Notes under the pieces: model-generated
Told to the model about the DNA's origin: nothing
The model's database searches: none
The model's input: only the letters and a program-made list of their open reading frames with translations
Origin: Pisolithus tinctorius
Taxonomy: Eukaryota > Basidiomycota > Agaricomycetes > Boletales > Pisolithaceae
Assembly: GCA_024663395.1 (NCBI GenBank)
Contig: JANFAH010000001.1
Coordinates: 6,386,001-6,450,000 of the forward strand
Direction: 5' to 3'
DNA: 64,000 nt
Position numbers and translations under genes: made by a program
Shown: positions 20,120 through 31,022 of the stretch, piece by piece
How the letters are laid out: the number at the start of each line of letters is the position of its first letter
How positions within the stretch are numbered: the stretch's first letter is position 1

Positions 20120-22102
20120 CTGGTTCCATACTGGTGCCCTCCCTAGTTTGAATAAACTAAACAACTACTTCTACGCTCAATGCATTCGAGATCACCACAA
20201 TATTATGACTACAGGTGAGATGTGGACACTAGCCCGTACTCCGCTCGACAACGACCACCAACGCCAAAGTGCATGTGCCTGTGCACGATGCAACGAACTC
20301 CGCGAAACGGCCAGTTGCCTGAAACCCTTCAAATGCGTCGAGACAGCCTCGAACATCACAAGGTGTATTCCAGACAAATGGTCACCGAACCCCATCCCTC
20401 CCCGGACAAACCCTGACCTCTCAGCAGAAGAAATAGCCCACAACCGGGTAGCCCTTGAGGAAAAAGAGGCCGTGACTTTCAACCCCGCACTCACCGAATC
20501 AGGTCCCATCGGAAATGCTTTCCGCATACTGTGCCCCAAAACCCCAAGGACAGAGTCCCCCGCAATTCAACAGGTCGCCCCAAACGCCATAACCCTTCCC
20601 ACCGTCGAGATTCTATACGGTTCGAATCACCGGACTGATGACGACGGTATCCAAGTATCCAGCGGCAGCGCCTTCTTCACGCAAAACGACCCCCGTAACA
20701 TAGCATTTTGCACGACGAGCGACAGTACGACCAATGATACTGGCATCCTGTACGCTATCCTGGAATCCATCAGAAAGGTCGACCATTTCGTACCCCTGTT
20801 AGCCCACATCAGCTCCGCATCAGTCGTAAAAAACCTCACCGTTAACCTACCCAGGAACGAAGACAGGGACTGGTTCCATTGTAGTGACGCGAACGTATAC
20901 CGAGCCATAGTAGCGGTGCTGCGTCAACGCAGCGCTCAAACGCTCCTACAAGCGTGGAGTGTGAACACACCTCGCAGAGAACGCTTAGCCGCATCCAATT
21001 TAGCCAAAACAGCCCTTACCTCCCCGACCATGTCCGAATCCGACCTATCCCTTGACCCACTTTTCGCTATTCGAGGCTTGCGTCTAGCAGCAGGAACCCA
21101 ACGCGTCTTTCACCAAGCCCTAACTGCTCACCACACCGCGAAAGATCCAGAAACAAAGAGACAAACGAGGATCAACCTCACTCTTGCCCAACACGCTGTG
21201 AGGTGCCTGTGGGGATCCACCCCCCCTGCACCAGAAATATGGAAAAGCGTAAGAAATAAGGACTTACCAAGAAGCCTTCGCAACTTCCTCTGGAAAAGCC
21301 TGCACGGATGCTACAAGATCGGCGAATATTGGCTCAGAATACCGCTATATGAAATGAGAGGCACATGCCTGTTATGCAGCGAAACCGAATCAATGTCACA
21401 TATTCTCACCGAATGTACACGCTCACCTTTCCGCGCAATAATTTGGCCCCTGGCGGCACGCCTATGGTCGATGCGTGGTTCCCAATGGCCCACCATGAAT
21501 TTTGGGACGATCCTCGGCGCCGGCCTCGCAGACTTCCGTCGTGATGGACGACGACAAGTCGGAGAATCTCGGCTCTTCACAATCTTAGTCCTGGAGTCCG
21601 CCCACCTAATATGGAAATTACGGTGTGACTGGGTAATCAACAAGGGTACACCTGAGAGCCTACCGACACACGACGAAATCCATAATAAATGGGTTCACGC
21701 CATAAATCTGAGACTAAAATTCGACCGTCTCCAAACGGATGCTAAACGCTATGGTAACAAAGCTATGAAGAAAGACACTGTTCTCGAAACTTGGCGTGGC
21801 ACCTTGCTAAATGAAAATAATCTTCCAAACAACTGGATTTGGAAGTCAGGGGTTTTAGTGGGTATTACACCTCGGCGTCCTCCGGGACGTGGTAGATAGA
21901 TACCAACGAGGTGGGGAGTCCCACACTACCTTAACTGGTGTGCATCAAGCATTTCCCCTGGGTGAAATTATGGGTCTTATGATTATATGTTTATGTTTAC
22001 AATATGATCTTGGGTGCAAACCCCAAATCCCAACGTGCTACTAAGGGGCTGACTTAGTCAGTTGCCTTCCTAGCTTATACGTCCACCAAAAAAAAAAAAA
22101 AA
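20120..22102 (+). mobile_element. 5'-truncated non-LTR retrotransposon (LINE, Tad/I-like)
   Basis: The element is bounded by a 15-bp target duplication (20105-20119 and 22103-22117), ends in a run of A (from about 22088) and has lost its 5' part including reverse transcriptase. This is the structure of a target-primed insertion that stopped early. The intact frame and perfect duplication argue for a recent event. Confidence 0.92.
20148..21899 (+). CDS. C-terminal part of LINE ORF2 (RNase H-like and zf-RVT region)
   Basis: An uninterrupted 583-codon frame with no ATG at its left edge, consistent with truncation. The first 120 residues are a linker found in basidiomycete LINEs. Residues about 145-280 lie where RNase H is expected, but its usual YTDG and TDS motifs are not present. 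Residues about 350-480 carry the zf-RVT-type region (RNFLWKSLHGCYKIGEYW, CLLCSETESMSHILTEC) and ESAHLIWKLRCDWVI, followed by a basic tail (PRRPPGRGR). It cannot retrotranspose by itself because reverse transcriptase and endonuclease are missing. Confidence 0.85.
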   Translation: MNKLNNYFYAQCIRDHHNIMTTGEMWTLARTPLDNDHQRQSACACARCNELRETASCLKPFKCVETASNITRCIPDKWSPNPIPPRTNPDLSAEEIAHNRVALEEKEAVTFNPALTESGPIGNAFRILCPKTPRTESPAIQQVAPNAITLPTVEILYGSNHRTDDDGIQVSSGSAFFTQNDPRNIAFCTTSDSTTNDTGILYAILESIRKVDHFVPLLAHISSASVVKNLTVNLPRNEDRDWFHCSDANVYRAIVAVLRQRSAQTLLQAWSVNTPRRERLAASNLAKTALTSPTMSESDLSLDPLFAIRGLRLAAGTQRVFHQALTAHHTAKDPETKRQTRINLTLAQHAVRCLWGSTPPAPEIWKSVRNKDLPRSLRNFLWKSLHGCYKIGEYWLRIPLYEMRGTCLLCSETESMSHILTECTRSPFRAIIWPLAARLWSMRGSQWPTMNFGTILGAGLADFRRDGRRQVGESRLFTILVLESAHLIWKLRCDWVINKGTPESLPTHDEIHNKWVHAINLRLKFDRLQTDAKRYGNKAMKKDTVLETWRGTLLNENNLPNNWIWKSGVLVGITPRRPPGRGR

Positions 22103-22117
22103 AAAGTCCGTAGCAAG
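22103..22117. repeat. Right target-site duplication of the LINE
   Basis: AAAGTCCGTAGCAAG, identical to 20105-20119. Confidence 0.9.
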
Positions 22118-22409
22118 GCCCGAAAAGGAAGGAGTTTCAGTGGTGAGTTGGTTCCCACGCAATTATGACCCCGGTAGAGACCTTGCAAGCAAGGTAATAC
22201 CGTACTTGTTCTGGAGTCAAGACATGCATAGAACCAACTGAATTACTACTACTTATACCAACAACAGATTCATTGAGAAAACCCACATGAATTGCCCCGC
22301 TCGATGTCCCAAAGGTGATCGAATCTCCATCTATAGCGAGAGTAGAGATGGACGACTGAGGAATCGGGGTCGATGCGAGTCAGTTCTTTTTCGTCGGGTC
22401 TCCGGATAC

Positions 22410-23993
22410 CTAGCTAACCCGGTGAAGAACGGATTGCCGCATTCGGCCAGATGAGCTCGCTGCCCTCTCTGCGCTAACAACACCGTTACGGTTATCCCCG
22501 CTCGCCTGACGTTCGGATTGTAATGGCCGGGGAAGGGTCAGGGGACTCTCCTCAAGGGAAATAGGAATGAATGAGCAACGTGGATAATGGTAGTCCCACT
22601 GATTCTCATGAGTAGAGGGTAAGAGGACAGGCAGGGAGCACTCGGATGGAGTGGCTACCTGCGTATCTGGGATAGTAACATCGGTGCATGAGGATCTCCA
22701 GCTGCCAAATGAAACCCGCGAATTCGATCGCGAAGATAACGGTGAGGACATCGACGTCAGTGACTCAGACGACGGGGGGGGAGGGTATGGGTGCTGAGTC
22801 ATGGACGACGGACTGCGAAGATTTGCAACACGTCTGCAAGGTACGCCGGCGGCTTGCGCCTTCCATCGGTCGCCTTTCCACTCCACAGGTTGCAATAGAT
22901 TGTCCAGCAACTGGGTACGCGCTGACGGTCTGCATCGATGTCGTGTGTTATTGGATAACGAGTCCAGTCCAACGGTACACCGAGCATCCTCGACTTGCTC
23001 AGGTGCGTGCGGAGGGAAGAGCCTGCCCTTCATACACTTGACGACCTCCTTGAAACACACCGTGGGTCTCGGCAAATCGGTGGCGGCCTGTTTACCTGCC
23101 GTTCTAGGAGATCGAATGACTTGCCGGGTGGAGGTTGGGCCGGAGGGGTTGGTGGGTACCATGAAGCTGTATTGAAATGGGGTTTCTTCTCGTGTAGGGT
23201 TCGAGTAAGAATATCTCTCGGCACGAGCCTGAAACACCGAACTGTCAACGAAAATTCAGAGTAGAGCTTCCAAACTCGCACCCTTGAGTAACGTTGTTGT
23301 CTCTGCACAGCGCATCTCCGCTCGTTCTCTGTTTGCATTGGGTCCCCTCCATGGGTCTCCCATCTGCTTCCTCAAGGGCGAGGGGACCAGAAGGAACAAA
23401 GTAAACATCGAAGTCCTCGTCGATCCTAGGGTCGTCGTCAGAGCCTGTGACTTCGATGCCTTTGAGTTTGAGGAGAAGTGTCTTGGCGAGTCGTATGTCA
23501 TCCAACGTGTAAGCTACCTGAACCTGGTCCTCGAGTTTGGTGGGCGGCGATGGTGTCGAGTCATAAAGGTCGGAGGAAAGGGAAGCCGAGGAAGACGAGT
23601 CAGATGAGTGGGCGGCCGAACTATCCGGCATGGGAGACGGTGACTGTTCGAATACAATCGAGGGGGAAGAGGGGAGGGGAATGGTGATGGATGACTCAAT
23701 GGCAGTGGGATGAGCTAGCGCACACGTGTCACCTGCAGCGCTCGAGGATGGAACCAATTCCGATTGAAAAAGGAGACTGTTGGCGATTGCATCCGGTAGG
23801 GAGGAGGGTTGCGGCTGCTGCTGTTGGTGTTGCTCAAGTAGATGAGCTCTCCTTTCTTCGGAAACCACTCACCAATGCAATGAACACGATCAGGAGAAGT
23901 GAACTGTTGTTGTCGAGTAGCACAAGCCTGCCAAAAAGCGAGAGGAACGGCGTGAAAACGAGCGAGATACTCATTTGCGTCACAGCCACTCAT
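22410..23993 (-). CDS. Conserved agaricomycete hypothetical protein, Ser/Pro-rich
   Basis: A probable three-exon gene. Exon 1 starts MSGCDANEYLARFHAVPLAF at 23993 and is spliced at gtgagt near 23870. Exon 2 has a Gln/Ser/Pro-rich part, then YTLDDIRLAKTLLLKLKGIE and EDFDVYFVPSGPLALEEADG. An intron of about 53 nt near 23220-23275 leads to exon 3 with ARAERYSYSNPTREE, PFQYSFMVPTNPS, a segment ending LLDNLLQPVEWKGDRWKAQA and a Ser-rich tail. The pattern resembles an uncharacterised agaricomycete family; no function is known to me. Within exon 2 the frame giving EDFDVYF and the frame that splices well into exon 3 (ENERRCAVQRQQRYS) differ, so there may be a frameshift near 23330-23370. The start lies within 10 bp of the CpG-free block. 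Confidence 0.55.
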
Positions 23994-24151
23994 TCCTTAT
24001 CAGGTCTTTGGTGATGACACAGTTAGATGTCAGATCTTATCCTCAGCTTGCATCACAGATTTACAGGGTTGCATCAGACATAAAATCTAGTGTAAGTGAT
24101 GGTCATCTCACTACTGATTAGCCTCTCAGTGACCTAGGAAGTATATACACC

Positions 24152-27121
24152 ATGGAACAACAACAATACAACAGTGGTGGGGAATCACTGATCACTGATC
24201 AGTCTTTACAGAGTGATCAGGGTACAGTGGACCAGGGGCAAGTGTACTATGGTGGGTTCCTTCATTCATTTGGCTAACTTGGCTAATCCTCCATGGCTAG
24301 GCCAACAGGATATGAATGCTGGGTTCATATCTGGAGAACAGCATTTCCATGAGTCTGGTAAGCAAGATTTATTCATTCATCTAGATGATTTGATTGATTC
24401 TCCACTACCAGGGCAATATCAAGGCAACAGTGGGGATCTACTATATTCCTCTGAGTCTGGTAAGCAGGATTTTTTCATCCATTTGATTGATTTGGTTGAT
24501 TCACCCCTACCAGGGCAATATCAAGACAATAGTGGGGGTCTACTATATTCCTCTGAGTCTGGTAAGCAGGGTTGTTTCATTCATTTGATTGATTTGGTTG
24601 ATTGTCCCCTACCAGGGCAATATCAAGACAACAGTGGGAGTCTACCATATTCTTCTGGGTTTGGTAAGTAATATTTTTTTATTCATTTGATTGATTTGGC
24701 TGATTGTCCCCTACCAGGGCAATATCAAGACAACAGTGGGGGTCTACCATATTCTTCTGGGTTTGGTAAGCAATATTTTTTTGTTCATTTGATTGATTTG
24801 GTTGATTGTCCCCTACCAGGGCAATATCAAGACAACAGTGGGGGTCTACTATATCCCTCTGAATCTGGTAAGCATTTTTTTTTCCATTCATACAGAAGTT
24901 TAATTGATTTGGTCCTACCAGGGCAAAATCAGGAAAACAGTGGGGGGTTACTATATTACTCTGAGTCTGGTAAGTGAGATTTTTTCATTTAGAAGTTTAG
25001 TTTGGTTGATTCTCCCCTACCAGGACAATATCAGGACAATGGGGGTCTACCATATTACTCTGAGTCTGGTAAGTAATATTTTTCATTCATTTAGAAGTTT
25101 AATTGACTTGGTTGATTCTCCCCTGCCAGGCCCATACCAAACTCAACCCAGTTCTGGAGGAGGTATCTATCATCATGATTGTAAGTCCATCACTTTCATG
25201 TACTTTTGGGTAATTCAGCTAATCTCATTGAATAGCCCAATTCCAAGGCCCTGGTGTCCCTAGTTCAGGGGGTATGTGAAAGTGTCCCCTTCATTTGCAT
25301 TTTGACTGAGGCTCACCATTGGTACATTTATAGAGTCTGGTCTTCAAAGGATCATGTCTATGACTCTTCCCCCAACCCTTGAAGATGTCTCTCGCTGGTT
25401 GTCAACTGAGGGCCATGACAACCAGTACATCATGGATGGTCAGTCCAACCATCCAGAGAATATTTCAGGGGAGTATCCACTGGGTTTTTACCCTCCATTT
25501 CACATGGTCCCTGGTGATTCAGGCACTCAGCATACTGGTAAGTCAAGAACCATCAGATTCTATACAAAGTAAATGTTGACCAGCTATTGCAGGAGAGAGC
25601 ACAGAGGAGACAGGAGGGTGGAAAAAGAATGAGGGGGAAGCAGGGTGGACTTTTCACCCTCCTCCCCCAGGTTCATGTAAGTCAACTTCAGTTATACCTA
25701 TAATTGTCAACTCAACTGAAATTCCTTTTCAGATGTGGATCATGACACCTTGAAAAGTAAGTCAATCTCACAGTGAAATCAATATATTTTCATGACCATT
25801 GGATTTAGATATTTATGTGCCAGTCCCATATGAAGGTGAATACATACCCCCACAGGGTGTGATAGATGACCAGACATGGGCACAACTCACTGGGGCCCCA
25901 CATTGGAAAAGTAAGTATAAGTTGTTTCTTGAACTTTTTTCTAACTATTTGCAGTTCTCATGGGAGATAGACTGGTTACTGGCACCACTCCCTTAATTTC
26001 CTTTGCCCAGCCAGCTGAGGCAAGGGATCACCCCCATTCTAGGCGTAATTTGAATTGGCCAAATTCAGAGAAGTTTGGAAGTGCAAAGCGGCATGCTGAG
26101 CAGCAGTTTTCCAGTCAACTGTTACTGGCAGGGATTGACATCCCAAAAGGTGAACAAACAGCCATGGCCCATGCTGTTTTAGAAAGGACAGTCCAAATTT
26201 ACCAGCTTCCAAGAGGACTCACTTGTAAGTTCTACATTGATCTCTCAGCAATCAGCCTCTGACCTTCTATGTACTTGTAGCAGTGCATGGTAGTGAACAG
26301 GTAATACACTGTGGCATATATGGATTCTTACTGATGAGTGATTTAGTTTGCTGATGTTCTTTTTGACCACTTGCGTGGTAACATCAGGTCACTCTTTCGA
26401 GTGGCATCTGTAGACTTTGGTATCACAACCCAATTACCTCCAAGAAAAGGGCAGGATCCCAGGGTTCAAGTGGCACCAAATTGTGAAGAGCATATTAGGA
26501 ATGTTGCTGCAGAGCCATATGCATGGTGTCACAGAACTTTCAATGGTCCTACAGTGAGTGACATACCAGTTCTTACCAGAGGGCTCATGCTGACATGATC
26601 TGATAGGGACCAATCTGTGTAAAGTTCATTGACCTTCGCATTGATTTATATTTTGTCAAGGTTCTCCTATGGCTCCCAGAGTTAACCCTTATCTGGCTTG
26701 CCAATAGCCTGACTGATTTTGAATCATTCACAATTCCCATTAGGCTTATCAGCCGTGTAGTCTATTCTGTGAGTATCTATCCTATACTATTCCATGCCTG
26801 GGACAAGGACTAACACTGTAATCACATAGCTTCAATGGGCCCTGGAATTGGACATGGACAAGGGAAATAATTTGAAACATTACATGTCCAAACGTGGGAA
26901 TAGTGCAGTTGACAGAGGCAACTCAGATAGTGAAGCAGCCATTCTAGAAAGGTATGCAGACCTGGAGCTGGGGATTGGTGATGCATTCCTTGATCATCAA
27001 TGGGCATTGATGAACAAGACACGTTGGTATCAAGTTATGAAACAAATTCAGTAAGTTACTTTACACTCTAACATTTTGGTAGCTTCATGTATTTTCTAGG
27101 AATGCACTTTGTCCTGTCTGA
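24152..27121 (+). CDS. Multi-exon gene with tandem mini-exons, DUF6532-like C-terminal half
   Basis: From ATG at 24152 a frame stays open through about 21 exons to TGA at 27119-27121. Every splice junction up to the LPRGLT segment is phase 1. Exon 1 is Gln/Ser-rich (24152-24251). Exon 2 is 24301-24357. Eight mini-exons (24412-25180) then encode a 16-residue repeat of the type GQYQDNSGGLLYSSES. Linker exons follow, including LPPTLEDVSRWLSTEG and IYVPVPYEGEYIPPQG. The C-terminal part (about 25960-27050) contains LAGIDIPKGEQTAMAHAVLE, IYQLPRGL, LRGNIRSLFRVASVDFGI and ILERYADLELGIGDAF. It resembles DUF6532 proteins, which are common in Agaricomycetes and of unknown function; that link is tentative. 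No stops were met although the region has lost nearly all CpG. Confidence 0.65.
24412..25180 (+). repeat. 102-bp tandem repeat of exon-plus-intron units
   Basis: Predicted exons: 24412-24459, 24514-24561, 24616-24663, 24718-24765, 24820-24867, 24922-24969, 25024-25068 and the diverged 25130-25180. Unit starts are spaced 102 bp six times, then 106. Each unit ends in a donor (gtaagc or gtaagt) and is preceded by a T-rich intron with TTGATT elements and the acceptor ctaccag or ctgccag. Exons are 48 nt (one is 45) and phase 1-1, so gain or loss of a unit keeps the frame. Confidence 0.9.
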
Positions 27122-28030
27122 TTGGTTCAAATGCCACTTTGATGATAGTTACAGGCTCATGTAAATTTGTATTCAGAATTGCTGCCCAGGGCTCATGTTC
27201 TGCAGCCCCATAAACATACAGCAGTAAATGTTACTTCATATTGTCCACAGATGACTACTGTCACTACATGAAGGTCTATCTTATTGGAGTTGTGCACACA
27301 AGCTCCCTCACATCAAGTCCAGCAGTTCTGATTTGGACCCTGCTTGTTCAGCTTGACAGTCATCTCTGCCATTCAATGGTCATCTAGCAACCCCAACTGG
27401 TCCTCATCCTTTAAAGCCAAACATGTTAGATTATGAGTTAAACATATACCCCAAATAATAATATGTATGAGACTTATGTCCACTGCCCTGACATGTAGTT
27501 GAAGAAGTTGTTACAGAGGCATGGTTGATAGAGGGCACACCATGAGAGGATGTGGAAAGGATTGAGTATGTGCATGCACAAGGGAGGATATCATTGTGAG
27601 TACCAGTGATGTTACCAGTGATGATCAACACACTAGACAATGAGGACCCATCATCTGCTGTATCCTCTCCCTCTGTCTCCATCACACTTGTCTGTGGTAT
27701 GACATTTTGCACAGGCTCAACATCCACCATGTTGACAACCACTCAGCCCCTCCTGCAGATGGGTGTTGACTTGGGTCTCCTGGCTTTCCCAGTCATGACA
27801 CTACATTCATTACTGATATGCCCTCCCATGCAGATGTTTGGATCCTCTCCTGGGGTGTGATATCTCACCCATTTGGATGCCAGATCTCTCGATTTTTTGG
27901 AGTCATATACTACTCAAATAGGGCTTTCAAAAGCTGTATTGTATGCTACAGTAGATGTGGAGCTCATTCAAATACCACATCTTGTGGTTCAAGGATCAGA
28001 CAATTTCACAGGTATTTCAGGATTGAGTCC

Positions 28031-28188
28031 TCAGGAAAAAGGGGACTTTGCTATAGGTGGTTTTTTGGCTTTTTTTAGCCCTTTTTTTGCCATTTTTCAG
28101 TTATAAAGTGAAAAAGGATGACAAAAAGTGCAGAAAGACAATAAGAAGCCAAAAAAAAAACACCTATAGCAAAGTCCCCTTTTCCTGA
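28031..28188. mobile_element. MITE-like element with about 39-bp terminal inverted repeats
   Basis: The left arm 28031-28069 starts TCAGGAAAAAGGGGACTTTG. The right arm 28148-28188 is its near-perfect reverse complement; the longer A-run is the main difference. The 78-bp middle is A/T-rich. The size and arms fit a miniature inverted-repeat element or hairpin. No target duplication could be fixed. Confidence 0.6.
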
Positions 28189-28651
28189 TGGGATTCCTCC
28201 TCACTCCTTTTGTGCTGTGTTTGTCCTGCTTTCCTTCTCCATCTCTCCTGGTTTCATTCTGTTTTGAGTGCCCATCAATAATTAACAGTCTCCTCCCCCT
28301 CATGACTAATCTGTGCTGTGTCTCACCCATCTCACCACCAGGGCTCTCACTTCTTAGGGATGAGATACTACTCTATGAGAGCTTTCAAATGATGTGTTGT
28401 ATGTCTGTCTAGATATGTTCTACCATCTCCATGAACTCTGTTGATTGCCCCAGCCATTGCCATTTGAGAAATTCACCTCTCCCTGCCCTTGAAGATTTAG
28501 GGTTGTATCTTGCATGTCCCTGCACCATTTCTCTCACTTTTCCTGCCATACATTCCACTAGTTGAACCCTCTCTGGGGACAACTTAGGTGTCCAATTCTG
28601 TGCAACAGTAGTCTGAGCCACTTTTGCATATAACTCAGGATCAGGTGATCT

Positions 28652-28781
28652 GATGTAGGGAAGACAAGGTCTTCACCTACAATATGTCCAAGTTGGCCCC
28701 TTTTTTTCTTTTCTTTTTGTTTTGCATTTTTGTTCTCTGCCTCTGGACTTAGCATTGAGCAGCTGCATTGCTAACTAAGCA
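28652..28781 (+). repeat. Dispersed repeat, copy 1
   Basis: From GATGTAGGGAAGACAAGGTC to CTAACTAAGCA. It matches 31736-31856 along its whole length, with scattered substitutions and a short gap. Confidence 0.75.
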
Positions 28782-30414
28782 AGATCACTACACTCAAAGG
28801 ATGACTGGAGTGAACAAGTGCAAACAACAATGACAAAACTGGATGTCAATCACAGGCTGTGAGAGTCCAGGATTGTAATTCAATGGAGATGAGGCATGAC
28901 AGGTGCAGATGCTGAGCTCAAGAGCTCAAAGGTTTGTTTTGTTTTAGAACATTTTACTTACAACTACATCATTCTAGGGGAAACAGCTGTTTGCAATGAA
29001 GTATGACCAACACCTGAGCTGTTATGACATGAGAATCTACAACAATGTACAAGGAGAAGACCCTCCCACTGGCAGCCAAAATCAAAGGTAACATTGCTTT
29101 TATTGAGCAAATGATGTCCAAGCTTGAACTGCAGCTTACTCACTGTGTATTGCAATCACTCATTGCACTCAGGAAATACATCCATGGTAAGGTCCTGCAA
29201 GATCCCATGGAAAGAAACTACCCAGAAGACTCAGACATGAAGGCAGAACTACTTTCCTGGCTGCCCTGGATGTGTTTAGGCCCTTAGAGCCCAACAGCCC
29301 AAGTTCTTGTTCTTGTTTCATGACTTTTTACTTATGGTTGTGTTATTCTAGAGTAGCCAATGACATTGAAGAAGGAATGCATCAATATACAGCATGACAA
29401 GTACAACACCCACAAAATGCCAGAAGAGAAGAGTTCAAAGTGACTCTATGAACTTGCATGCAAATTGTCAAACACCTGGCAAGAGGAGATGCCATCTCCA
29501 TGTTGGATATCATACAGAGACACCATGATGTTGTGTGGAGCAGGTATCTGCTACCTAGTAAGGGGATGTAGGCTCCAGCCTAGGGATAGGCAATCTGAAG
29601 GGGTGAGTTTGACCCAAGGGGAGTTGCTCTAGCAGTAGGAGGGTGATAGGGAACAAATGCAACCAAGTTGTGCATGTTGCTCAACCTGTAAATTAAAAGC
29701 ACAGTGGATTATGGGGCAGACAGGCCTCAAGCCAGCCTAGAAAAGTGTCAGAAATATGCCTGTGACTCAGTGCTAGGCAGGCAAAAGGAAAGGGGTCATC
29801 TCAACATCATTATTCTGCTTGCTCTCTCTGTCTCTAACCTGGGGGCTTCAAAATTGTTATTTTTCCTGTTGATGAAGACAGGTATAAGTGTAGCTACATG
29901 CAGAGTATGTAACTATGAACTAAGTGACATCAAAAGTGAAAAGAGCAACAAGAAAGAATGGTAATTAGTTGAGATCAATGTAATAATGGCCATGAGGCCA
30001 GTTTGGCATCAGCAATCAAAGGAGTGGCTATAGCAAGGGAAGTGCAAGGAAGCACAAGTGGTCCAAAGGGATGTGAACAAGAATACAGTGAGAGTGACAG
30101 AAACACACTTACATAACTGATAGTGCAGAGCCAAAAAGCACAAGTGAGCAAGTGCAGGTGGCCTGAAAGCAGTTGCAAGTGTTGGAACTTCATCACAATG
30201 GTCAAGGGGAGTGTCTAGTGGTCATGCAATGGCAGGAGAAGTGATTTGACCAAAAAGGGTGGAGTATTGGGTGACCTGGAGCACAGAGGGTGTTAAAGAT
30301 GCTTGGGAGTGGTTGCATTTGCATTGCTTTTATTGCAGAGCCTATAGACACTTAGTAGACCTCCAATTGACACTATACACACACTCCTATTGTAGGGAGA
30401 TCACTCTCCCCACA

Positions 30415-31022
30415 ATGTCCTGTTTTGTATGGGAGATATCACAGATGAATGGGATGTGTTGGATGTATTGAAAGAGTCAGGCACCACATGTATTGTACAG
30501 ACTGCCTCACCACAGGACAGCACAGAAGACCCCTCCATCTACTACAAGGTCAACATCAAAGGCACCCAAGCCATCACAGCTGGAGTCCATAGACTGATCT
30601 ACAAGACATTCAGGCCTGGAGACTGCCAAGTGATGGCCAGCCTATACCAAGCATATCAATGCAGCCAAACCCACATCCAGATTGATGACAACAACAATCT
30701 GTTTGATTATAACAATGTCAGGAATGCCACACAAGTCCACCTACTCACAGTGGACAAACTCATTCCTCCTCCCTCTCACTCCTCTACCATGTTGGGTAAA
30801 CCCAAACTATACCCTGAAAGTGCTAGGGTAGAACTCAACAAGTCCCTACACTGCACTCCCACTCCCATATATGCCACTACTGAATATCATCACATGCCAC
30901 ACAGCTCCACACAACCACTCAGTCCCTATGTCACACCCCCACCCAATGTCAAATCCATCCTATCCATGTTCAACACTCCATTCAACCCACATGAACTCAA
31001 GTGCACCATCATTCATTCTTGA
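30415..31022 (+). pseudogene. ERG26: Fragment of sterol-4-alpha-carboxylate 3-dehydrogenase (ERG26), internally deleted
   Basis: An intronless frame resembling the middle and C-terminal parts of Erg26: GDITDEWDVLDVLKESG, TASPQDSTEDPSIYYKVNIK, GTQAI, then FRPGDCQVMASLYQAYQ, QTHIQIDDNNNLFDYNNV and the Pro-rich tail SPYVTPPPNVKSILSMFN. Between HRLIYKT and FRPGD about 45-60 residues are absent compared with the family, including the catalytic YxxxK of the short-chain dehydrogenase fold. The N-terminal Rossmann glycine motif is also missing. Erg26 acts in C4-demethylation of ergosterol precursors; this copy cannot. It has no CpG, like its surroundings. Confidence 0.75.

Larger units (their letters stand above)
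27122..30414. other. CpG-free non-genic stretch
   Basis: Only short frames without family resemblance, for example minus 27431-27742 (Ser/Thr-rich), minus 28409-28621 and plus 29045-29287. It contains the hairpin element at 28031-28188 and one copy of the dispersed repeat at 28652-28781. Minisatellites were not seen. Confidence 0.4.

Noticed and set aside
24412..25180. CRISPR-like regular spacing of repeats
   Set aside because: The genome is eukaryotic, units are 102 bp with both parts conserved, and there are no unique spacers. The units read as exon plus intron.
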